Positions 17,763 through 26,699 of a stretch of 64,000 nucleotides of DNA are shown here, one piece after another. The notes beneath the pieces are model-generated. The model ran no database searches. It had not been told where the DNA came from and was given only the letters and a program-made list of their open reading frames with translations. The first letter of the stretch is position 1. Every line of letters starts with the position of its first letter. The position numbers were made by a program, and so were the translations under genes. The DNA is from CAZLYF01 sp964586835 (GTDB lineage: Bacteria > Bacillota > Clostridia > Christensenellales > Aristaeellaceae), in assembly GCA_964586835.1 (NCBI GenBank), contig CAZPIC010000004.1:1-64000 (forward strand). The letters are read 5' to 3'.

Positions 17763-18773
17763 TCACCACGAACAGCCCTCCGCAAAGATCGGATCCAGGA
17801 TGAGATTTTGGCAACAGTCTCCCTGCTGCCTGACCAGGCGTGCGATGGCGATGCGGGCGGCCTGGCTCCCGATCTCCTCCGCCGGCTGATTCATGGCCGT
17901 GATGGACGGCCCCGTAAGCGCAGAAATATCATCCGTATCAAATGCCACCACGCAAATATCCTGGGGGATACGCAACCCCGCGGAGCGGATCGCGTCCACA
18001 GCCCCGTAAGCTAAATAGTTGTTAGATAAAACCATGGCGAGCGGCCTTTCGGGCAGGGAGAGGATCTCGCCCATGCACCGCCGCCCCCCCTCCACCCTGA
18101 AGTCCCCCTGCCGAATCCATTCAGGCCTGAGGGCGATGCCCTCCTCGCTGCAAGCGTCCCTGAACCCCTTCCAACGCTGGTTTCCGGTGGACTGGTGTAA
18201 AGGCCCCAGGATGATGCCCAGCTCCCGGTATCCCTTGTCAATCAGCCTGTGCGTCAATGCGTGGGAGGCACGGTAATTATCAATGGAGACAGAATCAAAT
18301 GGCGTGTCCAGGTCTGGCATGTTGTCGATAAAGACAACCGGGATTCCAAGTGCTCTGTAACGGTCAATCTGGGTCTGCCCGTCACCTGTTGTTGCCAGGA
18401 TCAATCCGGATACCTGCTTTTCAAGCATCAGCTGAAGGGCCTCCGCCTCGATGTCCGCATCTTCATCAGAGTTCGCCAGCAGGACAGAATAGCCGTTTTC
18501 TCGGCAGGCTGTCTGCGCACCCTTGATGACGGAGGAAAAAAAGGGGTTGGTGATGTCGGTCACCAGGATGCCTATGGTTTTTGCGTTTCGCCTGCGCAGG
18601 GAGCGCGCCACATCATTAGGCGTATATCCCACCTGCTTCACCGCCCTGAGCACGCGTTGCCTGGTCCTGCTGCTGACGCGGCCGCTGCCACTCATAGCCC
18701 TTGACACCGTTGATTGGGAGACGCCCAGAGTCTCCGCAATATCCTTCAGCCTGACCGCCTGCTGATTGTTCAT
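17763..18773 (-). CDS. LacI-family transcriptional regulator
   Basis: A 336-residue DNA-binding repressor. The N-terminal helix-turn-helix is typical (VRLKDIAETLGVSQSTVSRA), followed by the hinge region (VGYTPNDVARSLRR) and a periplasmic-binding-protein-like effector domain (KTIGILVTDITNPFFSSVI through VVAFDTDDISALTGPSITA). It leads the minus-strand operon for the glycan importer and enzymes, so it is expected to sense the imported sugar or a metabolite and repress that operon. A perfect 12-bp palindrome overlaps the -35 region of its own promoter, indicating autoregulation. The ATG at 18773 has GGAAGGGAATC upstream. Confidence 0.92.
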   Translation of the reverse strand: MNNQQAVRLKDIAETLGVSQSTVSRAMSGSGRVSSRTRQRVLRAVKQVGYTPNDVARSLRRRNAKTIGILVTDITNPFFSSVIKGAQTACRENGYSVLLANSDEDADIEAEALQLMLEKQVSGLILATTGDGQTQIDRYRALGIPVVFIDNMPDLDTPFDSVSIDNYRASHALTHRLIDKGYRELGIILGPLHQSTGNQRWKGFRDACSEEGIALRPEWIRQGDFRVEGGRRCMGEILSLPERPLAMVLSNNYLAYGAVDAIRSAGLRIPQDICVVAFDTDDISALTGPSITAMNQPAEEIGSQAARIAIARLVRQQGDCCQNLILDPIFAEGCSW

Positions 18774-18811
18774 GATTCCCTTCCGTCAGCTATTCTCTCT
18801 GTTCAGGGAGC

Positions 18812-18843
18812 ATTATAGCACAGATGGAATCGATTGCGCAATC
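18812..18843 (-). promoter_or_regulatory. LacI-gene promoter with palindromic operator
   Basis: On the minus strand TTGCGC (18841-18836) and TATAAT (18817-18812) are spaced by 18 bases. The palindrome GATTGCGCAATC at 18832-18843 covers the -35 element. A 12-bp perfect palindrome with a central CG is typical of LacI-family operators, so the LacI protein encoded at 17763-18773 probably binds here. Confidence 0.7.
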
Positions 18844-18916
18844 TCCGGGAAGATTTTTCTTAACCCGGGCGTGCGGTGATGACGCCATCGGTGAACGGAT
18901 TGTGAGCGGCGAATCC

Positions 18917-19696
18917 TCATGCATACGACGGCTCTGTAGACAGCCAGGCAGCCATCTCTAACGCAAGCCGCATGCAGGCACGCTGATGGTCCTTTTCTGG
19001 CCTTCTTCCCAGAATGCGCCGGTCCCACTCGCCGGCGTCCAGCAGGTCGCCCGCGATCAGGAAACAGTAGAGCTCCATCCCTCTGAAATCACACACCGCC
19101 TGCAGCCCCGCACACTCCATTTCCACGGAGATACAGCCCTCTCGTCTGCGTCTTTCCACCGCGCCCCGGGTCTCTCGGAAGATGGCGTCGGTGGTCCAGG
19201 TTCTCCCTTTCACAAAGGGCAAACCCTTTTCGTGTAAAAATGTTGCCACAGTGTCCGCGCCCCTTACGGCAATGTAGTCTCTGGCCGGTGCGTAATGGTA
19301 AGACAGACCCTCGTCCCGATACGCCTCAGTGGGCGTAAGGAGGGTTCCTGCCTCGATTTCCCTGTCCAGGCAGCCACAGGACCCGAAGACGACGAAACGC
19401 GTGACACCGAGCAGGCAGCGCGCCTCCTCCAGGCAACTCCCCGCCCCGGCCGCCCCTACAGGCGACCGATAGAACGCCAGCTTCTGGCTGTTCATCTTAA
19501 GGCCGTGAATAGGAATGTTTCCGTTGATACAGCCAATCTCTGCAAGTGTTTCACAGGGCCAGGTCTTCAACGCAAATTTTTCGGCGTTCCTTGAATAGGT
19601 CAGGACGCAGGCATCGCACAGCTGCTCACGCTTGCCATACACCTTTTCAGGGTCAATGATGGCCTCGGTCAGGTTATCGAAGCTTTCATGGATCAT
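18917..19696 (-). CDS. Nucleoside phosphorylase (PNP/UDP family)
   Basis: A 259-residue cytoplasmic enzyme likely to split a purine or pyrimidine nucleoside with phosphate. Family motifs are present: FVVFGSCGCLDREIEAGTLL (phosphate and glycine-rich region) and ISVEMECAGLQAV (the Met-Glu ribose-binding motif), with an Asp-containing stretch (IAGDLLDAGEWD) near the end. The start at 19696 is preceded by GGAGGACGGA; the frame extends upstream to 19774 without a better site. It is isolated, on the same strand as the LacI operon but upstream of the LacI promoter, so probably a separate transcript. Uridine phosphorylase-like or purine specificity cannot be told apart here. Confidence 0.85.
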   Translation of the reverse strand: MIHESFDNLTEAIIDPEKVYGKREQLCDACVLTYSRNAEKFALKTWPCETLAEIGCINGNIPIHGLKMNSQKLAFYRSPVGAAGAGSCLEEARCLLGVTRFVVFGSCGCLDREIEAGTLLTPTEAYRDEGLSYHYAPARDYIAVRGADTVATFLHEKGLPFVKGRTWTTDAIFRETRGAVERRRREGCISVEMECAGLQAVCDFRGMELYCFLIAGDLLDAGEWDRRILGRRPEKDHQRACMRLALEMAAWLSTEPSYA

Positions 19697-20552
19697 TCCG
19701 TCCTCCGGATCCCTGCCCCTGCCCCACCACACAGTACAGGTCTCATGGGATGAAGCCCTTTTGAGGACACGCAAAACGCGGGCAGGTGCAGCGTTTATCA
19801 GGCCTCAACGCAGCCTCAGGGTCACAGCTTTGGCGGCATCTTTCTTCCTGTCTTCTCAAAAGCACGCGTCTTCCCTGGAATAAAGCCCCCTAAACCCACA
19901 GATCCAGCCTGCGCTCACATGGCTGCAGGGGAGTCCCTGTCTCCGAATCCTTCAGGCACAGAACCTCGGAGGAAGAAGTACACAGCCCCCGTCCTCAAAG
20001 GGGACGTCCACCCTCTGGCACGCTGACTGATGCGGGCGCCACCCTGTGAAAAAACGGCAGCGCGTTCGCTATCGGCCCTTGCCTCAAGGATAAAGAAACG
20101 ATCCCCCGCAAAACCATTTGCGCCACTTATGGGCAAATCCCCCTCCGTCAATCCCGTCGTCCTCGCCATGCCCGCAAACAGGACAGCCAGACTGGCTTCC
20201 CGGTCACAGCGCAGCATCGGCATGGCAACTCACAGTACGCAGCCTGTCTAACTCTTCTCTATGCATGATAACAGGTTTCCTTCCCCATGAATACTGACTG
20301 CCTCAGCAGGCTCGGTGGAGGAGTTCACGATGACAGAGTTCTCGCAGCTATAGCCCTGCAAGAAATGATGCAACACTGCTGCCAGTGTAGCCTGGACCTT
20401 CTATCCGCCTTGACTTTATCAGGCGCTGTGCGCTACTTTCTCACAGGATGGATCAAGTGTCCAACCCGGCTGGACAGCCAACAAAGATTCCCACGCAGGG
20501 GATCAGGGCAACCCATCGGTGGACGCGATAAGAAAGAGCAGGTGAACACGGC
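19697..20552. other. Gene-free tract of about 850 bases
   Basis: No reading frame here is recognisable. A possible weak promoter (TTGACT at 20410-20415, TACTTT at 20434-20439, spacer 18) points towards the GH127 gene at 20553. Nothing else can be supported. Confidence 0.4.
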
Positions 20553-22379
20553 ATGCCTACCGCGAACTGGCGTCCGGTTTCCTTCGAGCAGGTCCGCAAC
20601 ATTGAGGGCTTCTGGGAGAGGCGGTTTGAAGCTACGAGAACCAGCACCGCGCGCGTCTGCCTGGACCAATGTGAGTCCACCGGCCGGTTAGCCAACTTTC
20701 GCAGAGCTGCAGGGCTTGAGAGTGGCGGGTACCAGGGCCGGTTTTATAACGACAGCGATGTGTACAAGGTTCTGGAAGGCATTGCATACCTCCTCTGCAG
20801 CGCCCGAGAAACCGGGCTTGAAGAGGAAGCGGATCGCATCATCGACACCATCTGCGCCGCGCAGTGGGACGACGGTTACATCAACACCTACTATACTCTG
20901 ACTGACCCGTCCAGGCGCTGGACCGATATGGCCATGCACGAGGACTATTGCATCGGCCACATGGTTGAAGGCGCCATCGCCTATTTCCAGGCGACCGGAA
21001 AGGACAAATGGCTCCATGCCTCCATACGGGCTGCAGAGCACATGATGGACACCTTCGGCGAAGGAAAACGCCACTGGGTTATTGGGCACCAGGAACCGGA
21101 ACTGGCCTTCGTCCGCCTCTGGCGCCTGACCGGCGAGCAGCGCTTCCTCGACTTCGCCCAATGGATGATCAACGAGCGGGGTCATGGGCACCTGGTCTCC
21201 GAACACTTTGAGTATCGGGGCTTTGGCCGTGAATATTGCCAGGATGACGTGCCTGCGCAGGATCTGCACAGGGTGACAGGCCATGCGGTGCGGGCGATGT
21301 ATTACTACAGCGCCATGGCAGACATCGCGATGATCCAGGAAGACTCCCACCTCAGACAAGCCCTTCACAGGCTCTGGGACAATGTCGTGCCCGCCAACCT
21401 CTATATCACTGGCGGCATCGGTCAGACCGCAGAACACGAGGGTTTCACCCGCGATTTTCACCTGCCCAATCTAACCGCCTACTGTGAGACCTGCGCATCC
21501 ATCGGCATGGCCATGTGGAACCACCGCATGAACCTCATGGAGGGTGACGCAAAATACGCAGACCTGGTAGAAACCGAGCTATTCAACGGCGCCCTGGCTG
21601 GAGTCTCCCTCCGCGGGGACAGGTTTTTCTACGAAAACCCTCTCTCTTCTGTCGGCGTCCATCACCGTCTCCCATGGCACGATTGTTCCTGCTGCCCGAC
21701 CAACATCCTCCGCTTCATCCCTTCCATAGGCGGGTACGCTTACGCAGTGGATGGCGCAACCCTTGTCCTCAATCAATACCTGTCAAACCGTGCGTCCATC
21801 ATGGTCAATGGCGTGCCTACACAGATACACGTACAGACCGAGTATCCCTGGGAGGGCCTGATCCGCATCCATGTGGAGGAGCCCGGTGCCTGCACGGGAT
21901 TGCGCCTACGGATCCCCGGATGGTGTGCGGAATGGGAGCTGAACGGAGAGCGCCTCCCGACACACAGGGGCTATCTTCACTGCCCCCTCCCTCCGGATGG
22001 GGTCCTTGTGCTCAAGCTTCATATGCCGGTACGGGAGATGAAGCAGGATGACCGTGTCCTTGAAACGAGGGGACGCAACGCCATCGCGAGGGGGCCGCTT
22101 ATCTATTGCGCAGAAGAGACGGACAATCCGGGATGGGTTCCAGAGTACTTCCCCGCCGATTTCCCTCTGCCACGGGGTACACCCCGCGTGGCACGGCACT
22201 TTGGTTTCACAGAAGAAGTACATGCGCTCCATATTGAAAACGCAGTCCTGGTTCCCTATTACGCCTGGGACAACCGCGAAAAGGGCGCTATGACAGTGTG
22301 GATGAAAGAAGCAGCGCTGCCTGAAAAGCCCCTGCCAAGCCCCCATGCTGCGGGATGCAGCGAGTCGACCGCCCCATGA
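20553..22379 (+). CDS. GH127 beta-L-arabinofuranosidase
   Basis: A 608-residue cytoplasmic glycosidase with the (alpha/alpha)6 barrel of family GH127 (HypBA1 type), which releases L-arabinofuranose from beta-linked oligosaccharides such as those of hydroxyproline-rich plant proteins. Diagnostic pieces: RFYNDSDVYKVLEGIAYLL and AQWDDGYINTYYTL in the first part, then the zinc/thiolate site. The latter is split between YCETCASIG near residue 312 (Glu and Cys ligands) and DCSCCPTNILRF near residue 378 (two adjacent Cys, the first being the nucleophile in HypBA1). No signal peptide is present, so the substrate must be imported. The ATG lies after AGCAGGTGAACACGGC. The gene is flanked by a long gene-free tract and by HAD phosphatases in the opposite direction; no arabinose genes adjoin. 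Confidence 0.9.
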   Translation: MPTANWRPVSFEQVRNIEGFWERRFEATRTSTARVCLDQCESTGRLANFRRAAGLESGGYQGRFYNDSDVYKVLEGIAYLLCSARETGLEEEADRIIDTICAAQWDDGYINTYYTLTDPSRRWTDMAMHEDYCIGHMVEGAIAYFQATGKDKWLHASIRAAEHMMDTFGEGKRHWVIGHQEPELAFVRLWRLTGEQRFLDFAQWMINERGHGHLVSEHFEYRGFGREYCQDDVPAQDLHRVTGHAVRAMYYYSAMADIAMIQEDSHLRQALHRLWDNVVPANLYITGGIGQTAEHEGFTRDFHLPNLTAYCETCASIGMAMWNHRMNLMEGDAKYADLVETELFNGALAGVSLRGDRFFYENPLSSVGVHHRLPWHDCSCCPTNILRFIPSIGGYAYAVDGATLVLNQYLSNRASIMVNGVPTQIHVQTEYPWEGLIRIHVEEPGACTGLRLRIPGWCAEWELNGERLPTHRGYLHCPLPPDGVLVLKLHMPVREMKQDDRVLETRGRNAIARGPLIYCAEETDNPGWVPEYFPADFPLPRGTPRVARHFGFTEEVHALHIENAVLVPYYAWDNREKGAMTVWMKEAALPEKPLPSPHAAGCSESTAP

Positions 22380-22488
22380 GAGACGCCTCTGCAACTTGAG
22401 AAAAACGTCAGCGCAGAGAGCGCTGTGTGAAGCGCGCCTGAGGCGGCGGCAGATGGCAGATGGGTTTGGATATCGCCAGAGAGAGCCT

Positions 22489-23358
22489 TTATGTGTCTTG
22501 GGCGTGAAGCGCCTCCGGCGCAGAAAAAATGCCGAGCCTCAGGGCCTGATCCAGCTCCCGGCCTACACCTCCCCGGATATTGTCATCCTCGGTCATGACG
22601 GCACCGGAAGCTACCGCAGCCGCGCGCAGGAGCTCGTTGCCGTTGCTCATCACATAACCGTGGGCGGCGTTCAGGATCATCCTGCGATCATTCTCCTCGT
22701 CACCAAAGGTAAAAATCCTTTTAGCAGGCACACCATAGCGCTCAGCGACCGCCTGAACAGCATACCACTTGTCACAACCAGGCGAGTGAAAGCTCAGTCG
22801 GAGGGTCCCGTCCCGCCACTTTGACAGGTTGCTGTCGACTCCCGGCAGTTCCTCTGCCTCCGACAGTGTGCGCATGGCGCCTGCTTCGTCCCGCGTAAAC
22901 GCGAAGATGCGCCCGGACGCCACGAGGGGGAATGCTTCGACCCTATGCACCCTGGAGCAGCGCAGCAGTTCAGCGAAGTAACCGGACGCCACCATCTCCC
23001 CTCGCTGATAGAGATCATCGTCGTTTTCCATCCAGACTGCAGAGGTTTCAAGGCGTTCTAAAAGACGTATCAGCCTCTCAGCACTGTTCTTTGGGATCAG
23101 GCGCTCGATCCGGATAAAGGCAGGATCCTTCGGATGATAGGTGTACGCACCGTTGAGCACAGCCACCGGGCTGTTCAATCCGATCGTTTCATAATGACCA
23201 AGCGTCATGCAGGAAGGCCTCGCTGTTGCCAGCATCACAAGATGGCCTTGAGCCTGTGCCGCCTGCAGCGCCCTCAGCGTATCTTCGTTGAGCGTATACA
23301 GGTCCTGCAGGGCCGTTCCATCCAGATCAACAGCGATCAGCGCACGCTCAACCTTCAC
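22489..23358 (-). CDS. HAD hydrolase, Cof subfamily (first of tandem pair)
   Basis: A roughly 289-residue haloacid-dehalogenase-type phosphatase acting on sugar phosphates or similar cofactors. Motif I is AVDLDGTAL, motif II lies in LATARPS, and motif IV is TFGDEENDRRMI, with the C2B-type cap between. The GTG at 23358 is chosen as start because GAGGGAGG precedes it and it aligns with the start of the paralogue; an in-frame Met at 23433 would add 25 residues without homology. The next gene upstream encodes a close paralogue in the same direction, so the pair arose by tandem duplication. Confidence 0.87.
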   Translation of the reverse strand: MKVERALIAVDLDGTALQDLYTLNEDTLRALQAAQAQGHLVMLATARPSCMTLGHYETIGLNSPVAVLNGAYTYHPKDPAFIRIERLIPKNSAERLIRLLERLETSAVWMENDDDLYQRGEMVASGYFAELLRCSRVHRVEAFPLVASGRIFAFTRDEAGAMRTLSEAEELPGVDSNLSKWRDGTLRLSFHSPGCDKWYAVQAVAERYGVPAKRIFTFGDEENDRRMILNAAHGYVMSNGNELLRAAAVASGAVMTEDDNIRGGVGRELDQALRLGIFSAPEALHAQDT

Positions 23359-23484
23359 TCCTGCCTCCCTCTCAAGCAAGGGTCGCACAGCCCTTCGCGC
23401 GCGACCATCATATGGTTCTGCAAGTGTCTTCACAGCCGCAGGGCAGCTATTATGGCGTTTAGAGCGGCCTGGCGTCTTGAGATC

Positions 23485-24327
23485 TTAAAAGACACCGAGT
23501 CCCAGAGCCTGATCCAGCTCTCGCCCTACACCGCCTTCCGTGTTGTCATACGCTGTCATGATCGCGCCCGCAGCAACGGCTTCTTCCTTTAGCGCGTCAC
23601 GGCCATTTCGCATGACATAGCCTCGGCCGGCAGAAAGGATCATCCTGCGATCGTTGTACTCATCGCCAAAGGCAAAGATCCTTTCCGTCGGGATCCTGTA
23701 ATGCTTCGCGACGGCCTGAACGCCGTTCCACTTGTCACAGTCGGCAGAAGCAAACCCCAACCAGAGGGTTCCGTCCTGCCGTGCTGCCGTCGCCCACACG
23801 ATATCAGCGCGGTTTTCAGCTTCCGCGCTGATCCTCCGTACGCCCTCCGCGTCCGACGTATACGCTAAAATTCGCGCAGCTGCTGAATGCGGGAGCTCGT
23901 TTACAGCATGTATTTTGGAACACTTAAGCAACTCGCCAAAGTAACCGGTCTGCTCCAGCTCTCCGTGCAGATACAGTTCATCGTCGTTCTCAATCCAAAC
24001 CGCTTCGGTTTCAATCTGTGCAAAAAGGCCCAGCAACGTCCGGATATCCTTTTCCGAAATCAGGTTTTCGATCCGACCAAAGGAGGGATCTTTTGGATGA
24101 TAAATACAGGCGCCATCCAGTACGGCCAACGGACTATTGAGTCCGATGGCATGATAATGCTCAAGCGTCATGCAGGAAGGGCGCGCTGTCGCCAGCATCA
24201 CGATGTGGCCCTGTGCCTGCGCTGCCTTCAGGGCGCGCAGGGTATCAGGGTTCAGTGAATACAGATCCTGCATGGCAGTCCCATCCAGATCCACAGCGAT
24301 CAACACACGCTCCATCCCCATCGACAA
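23485..24327 (-). CDS. HAD hydrolase, Cof subfamily (second of tandem pair)
   Basis: A 280-residue paralogue of the downstream HAD gene with the same motifs: AVDLDGTAM (nucleophile Asp and second Asp), LATARPSCMTLEHYHAIG, and AFGDEYNDRRMI for magnesium. The two share long identical stretches such as LATARPSCMTL and GGVGRELDQAL. The cap differs more, which fits a change of substrate after duplication. The ATG at 24327 is followed by a second Met at codon 3 and another at codon 5, so the exact start is uncertain by a few residues. The intergenic distance to the paralogue is about 125 bases. Confidence 0.88.
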   Translation of the reverse strand: MSMGMERVLIAVDLDGTAMQDLYSLNPDTLRALKAAQAQGHIVMLATARPSCMTLEHYHAIGLNSPLAVLDGACIYHPKDPSFGRIENLISEKDIRTLLGLFAQIETEAVWIENDDELYLHGELEQTGYFGELLKCSKIHAVNELPHSAAARILAYTSDAEGVRRISAEAENRADIVWATAARQDGTLWLGFASADCDKWNGVQAVAKHYRIPTERIFAFGDEYNDRRMILSAGRGYVMRNGRDALKEEAVAAGAIMTAYDNTEGGVGRELDQALGLGVF

Positions 24328-24889
24328 CCCTCTCTCCCATTAGAATAGACGCCCGCAAGGCGTCTCCACCCGTCACAGCCTGGCTGATACGCTTTTTCGC
24401 ACAGGCTGCTGTCTATCATTATACACGAACACGTCAAATCGCAGGTCAAACACAAGCGTCCCAACGCCAGGCCTTACACAGAACGCTCAGAATCCCTCTT
24501 CGCCATGAGATGCTATCGAGCCATCACAGTCCCCAAATGCTGTCTATCCGCTTGAACATCCTCTCTGCTGTGCCGTGGGAAGGCACCCCTTGAGCCCGTT
24601 CGATCTATTTGTGCGACCTATGAAGAGAAACCCGGATAAAGCCCGCTGTCTCACTGAGCCGCTGACATAGGCCAGCGTGCCTGCATCTGCAAGGAACAGG
24701 AGGATTTCCCGCTGATGAGGGCCTTCCCTGAAGCCAACCCAGCGGGATGAACAAGCAGGAAGACCTGTGTCAGGCGTTCGCAGCGCAGTAGCGAGAGATG
24801 GTGATGAAAGTTTTGAAATCAATGATTTCACGGCGCGAATATGAGTATACTCTAAGCGTGACACCGAAAACCGTAACGGGAGGGAAATC
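24328..24889. other. Gene-free tract between divergent genes
   Basis: About 560 bases separate the minus-strand HAD gene from the plus-strand small membrane protein. No coding signal was found. A possible -10 element (TATACT at 24846-24851) lies about 40 bases before the small gene, without a clear -35. Confidence 0.4.
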
Positions 24890-25093
24890 ATGAAGAACAT
24901 CCGCAGGGAAACGACCTTGGGCATTTTGCTGTTGCTTCTGTGGCTGGTCATCCGCATCCTCAGCGTGCCAGTGCTACTCTGGCTGCTGGGCGTCACAGGC
25001 GTCGTGTTGGTTGTCGTCGGTCTGCTTCCCGACGTGCTGCATGATCGAATCGTGGATGGTTTCAACAAAATCATAGGCCGCAAAAAGAGCTGA
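24890..25093 (+). CDS. Small two-helix membrane protein of unknown function
   Basis: A 67-residue protein starting at an ATG preceded by CGGGAGGGAAATC. It has a short basic N-terminus (MKNIRRET), two hydrophobic stretches (LGILLLLLWLVIRILSVPVL and LWLLGVTGVVLVVVGLL), then a polar basic tail ending in GRKKS. The tail following the second helix (LPDVLHDRIVDGFNKII) could be amphipathic. Start, ribosome-binding site and hydropathy argue that it is real. No function is recognised. It stands alone between two gene-free tracts. Confidence 0.7.
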   Translation: MKNIRRETTLGILLLLLWLVIRILSVPVLLWLLGVTGVVLVVVGLLPDVLHDRIVDGFNKIIGRKKS

Positions 25094-25886
25094 CCTGCAC
25101 CGAGCGCCGGACGTCAGCAAAACCCGCCCGCTTGCGGTGGGCGAGCGCTCCTTCCGTCTTGCGGGCCTGGCCTTTGAAAGACCGCATACGGCGGAAGAGA
25201 GCCTGACAGCAACTACCAGCCTAACCGGCATCCTGTTTTGTGCGCATTTCCCTCCTCGCTTCAGGCTTCACAGCCTGGAATCCATCCGTGGAAGGGGCAC
25301 TGTCCATCGTGCCGTTTAATAGCTCTGGCGTAGCGTATCGGCAGGGGGTTTGCCAGCCGCTGGTCTTTAAAGCCTAAGTCCGGGAGAATCCCCCGCGATC
25401 CGCCAGGCTGTTTTGAAGTGGAGGAAAGACGTATAGCGAGATGGGAAGCCTGTGGCTAACCAGGCACTGCTTGGCTGTGCAACCACCGCTCACCGGGATC
25501 CCCCACGCTATGGACAAAGGATGCTTTGTCAAAGGCAAGATGCCGTGCAGCCTAGGCGATCTCCGACAGATCGATAAAACATCGCAGCAGGTGCAAGCCC
25601 GCGATGTTCGCCACAGCCCTTTCGGGCACGGGAACTTCTCTATAATGCGCCTGGTCCTCAGGGTGCCCGTCGTCCGGGCACAGATGCGGGGGAGCCTATT
25701 GTGGAATCTGACTCGATCACCTGCTCTGTACGCGCAGCAACCTTCCTGACGGTCCTGCGGGTGCTACCACCCTTTCAAGCTTCGTGAACAGACACCGACG
25801 CTCCCTCCCCGGCAGGCATGGCCACAACCGCCTTGCCCATGCCGCCCCTGCGCCCGTGACCTAGGCAGCTCTGTCCTCGAACCGTG
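25094..25886. other. Gene-free tract of about 790 bases
   Basis: No frame resembles a known protein. A GC-rich segment near 25360-25410 superficially recalls a cobalamin-riboswitch core but lacks the conserved elements. Nothing else can be supported. Confidence 0.4.
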
Positions 25887-26639
25887 TCATGGGCCTCTTT
25901 CATCCACAGCCAGACTGCGCAAGCCATAGCGAGACATCTTCACCGTTTTGGTTCTGCCGCTTTGACCCACGATCGCGATGAGCACGATCCCCAGAATAAT
26001 CACTTCCCAGAAGGGGTTCAACCCCAACAGGCTGAATCCGTTCAGAAGAGCACACATCGCGACAATGCCCGGGAGCGAACCTAAGATCAATTTCTTGCCG
26101 CCTGAAGCGTGGGCTCCATTCATCAGCGCTGCGGTCACAACCTCCAGGCGGAGACGAGATAAACGACAGGAATCATGGCCGCGATCCGTATCATCGTATA
26201 TATGATTTCTCCCACAGTACAAAACTGTCTGCTGAGGGAAAGACAAGGCAATTCTCCTGCTTCCACCCGGTGCCAGGCAACAGGAGCATCTCTCAGTGGA
26301 TCCCACTGCAAGCACGGAGCGGCCCCAGCGCGGTATATCGGAACATGGGTTGCACGAGGATCGCGAACACCCCCACAATCATGAAAAGAAGGGTATACCG
26401 GATAGACCGCTGGCTCCGAATGCCACGTGCCGCTTGAAGGACGACGCGATGTCATTTCTCTTGAGCAGCAGATAAACCCTGGGCCTGACGATGACCTGCC
26501 TTCGTGATCTGTATCGGAGGACCGCGACGGTCAATTTCTTCGTGGTCGCAGTCTCAGGCGTGCTGGTGGACACGATCCTCAGAAGAAAGGATAGCATAAG
26601 CGGCAAAACCAACCGCTCTTTCTTACGCTCTTCTTCCAT
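25887..26639 (-). pseudogene. Relic of an RbsC-type sugar permease
   Basis: The minus-strand frame ending at 25887 encodes a good C-terminal end of a class-2 carbohydrate permease: LEVVTAALMNGAHASGGK followed by LILGSLPGIVAMCALLNGFS and NPFWEVIILGIVLIAIV. Upstream, a second frame near 26390-26480 gives a plausible N-terminal piece (LKRNDIASSFKRHVAFGASG), and a third frame near 26340-26400 gives YTLLFMIVGVFAILVQPMF. The middle of the protein (about 200 residues) is missing and the pieces are out of frame, so this is an internally deleted, frameshifted gene. It follows the DegT aminotransferase on the same strand; no matching ATPase or binding-protein gene is adjacent. Confidence 0.62.
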
Positions 26640-26699
26640 AGATCATGGTCGCCGCTTTTCAGTTCCGCGCACGAAATCGATGTTCTGACAGCCGCCTGC

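Noticed and set aside
19915..20223. Minus-strand open frame of 102 codons in the gene-free tract upstream of GH127
   Set aside because: No ribosome-binding site, no family resemblance, and its amino-acid mix is typical of chance frames in GC-rich DNA.
25320..25480. Segment resembling a cobalamin riboswitch core (GGGAGAATCCCCCGCG)
   Set aside because: The conserved box sequence and the helices of that class are not present, and no B12-related gene follows.
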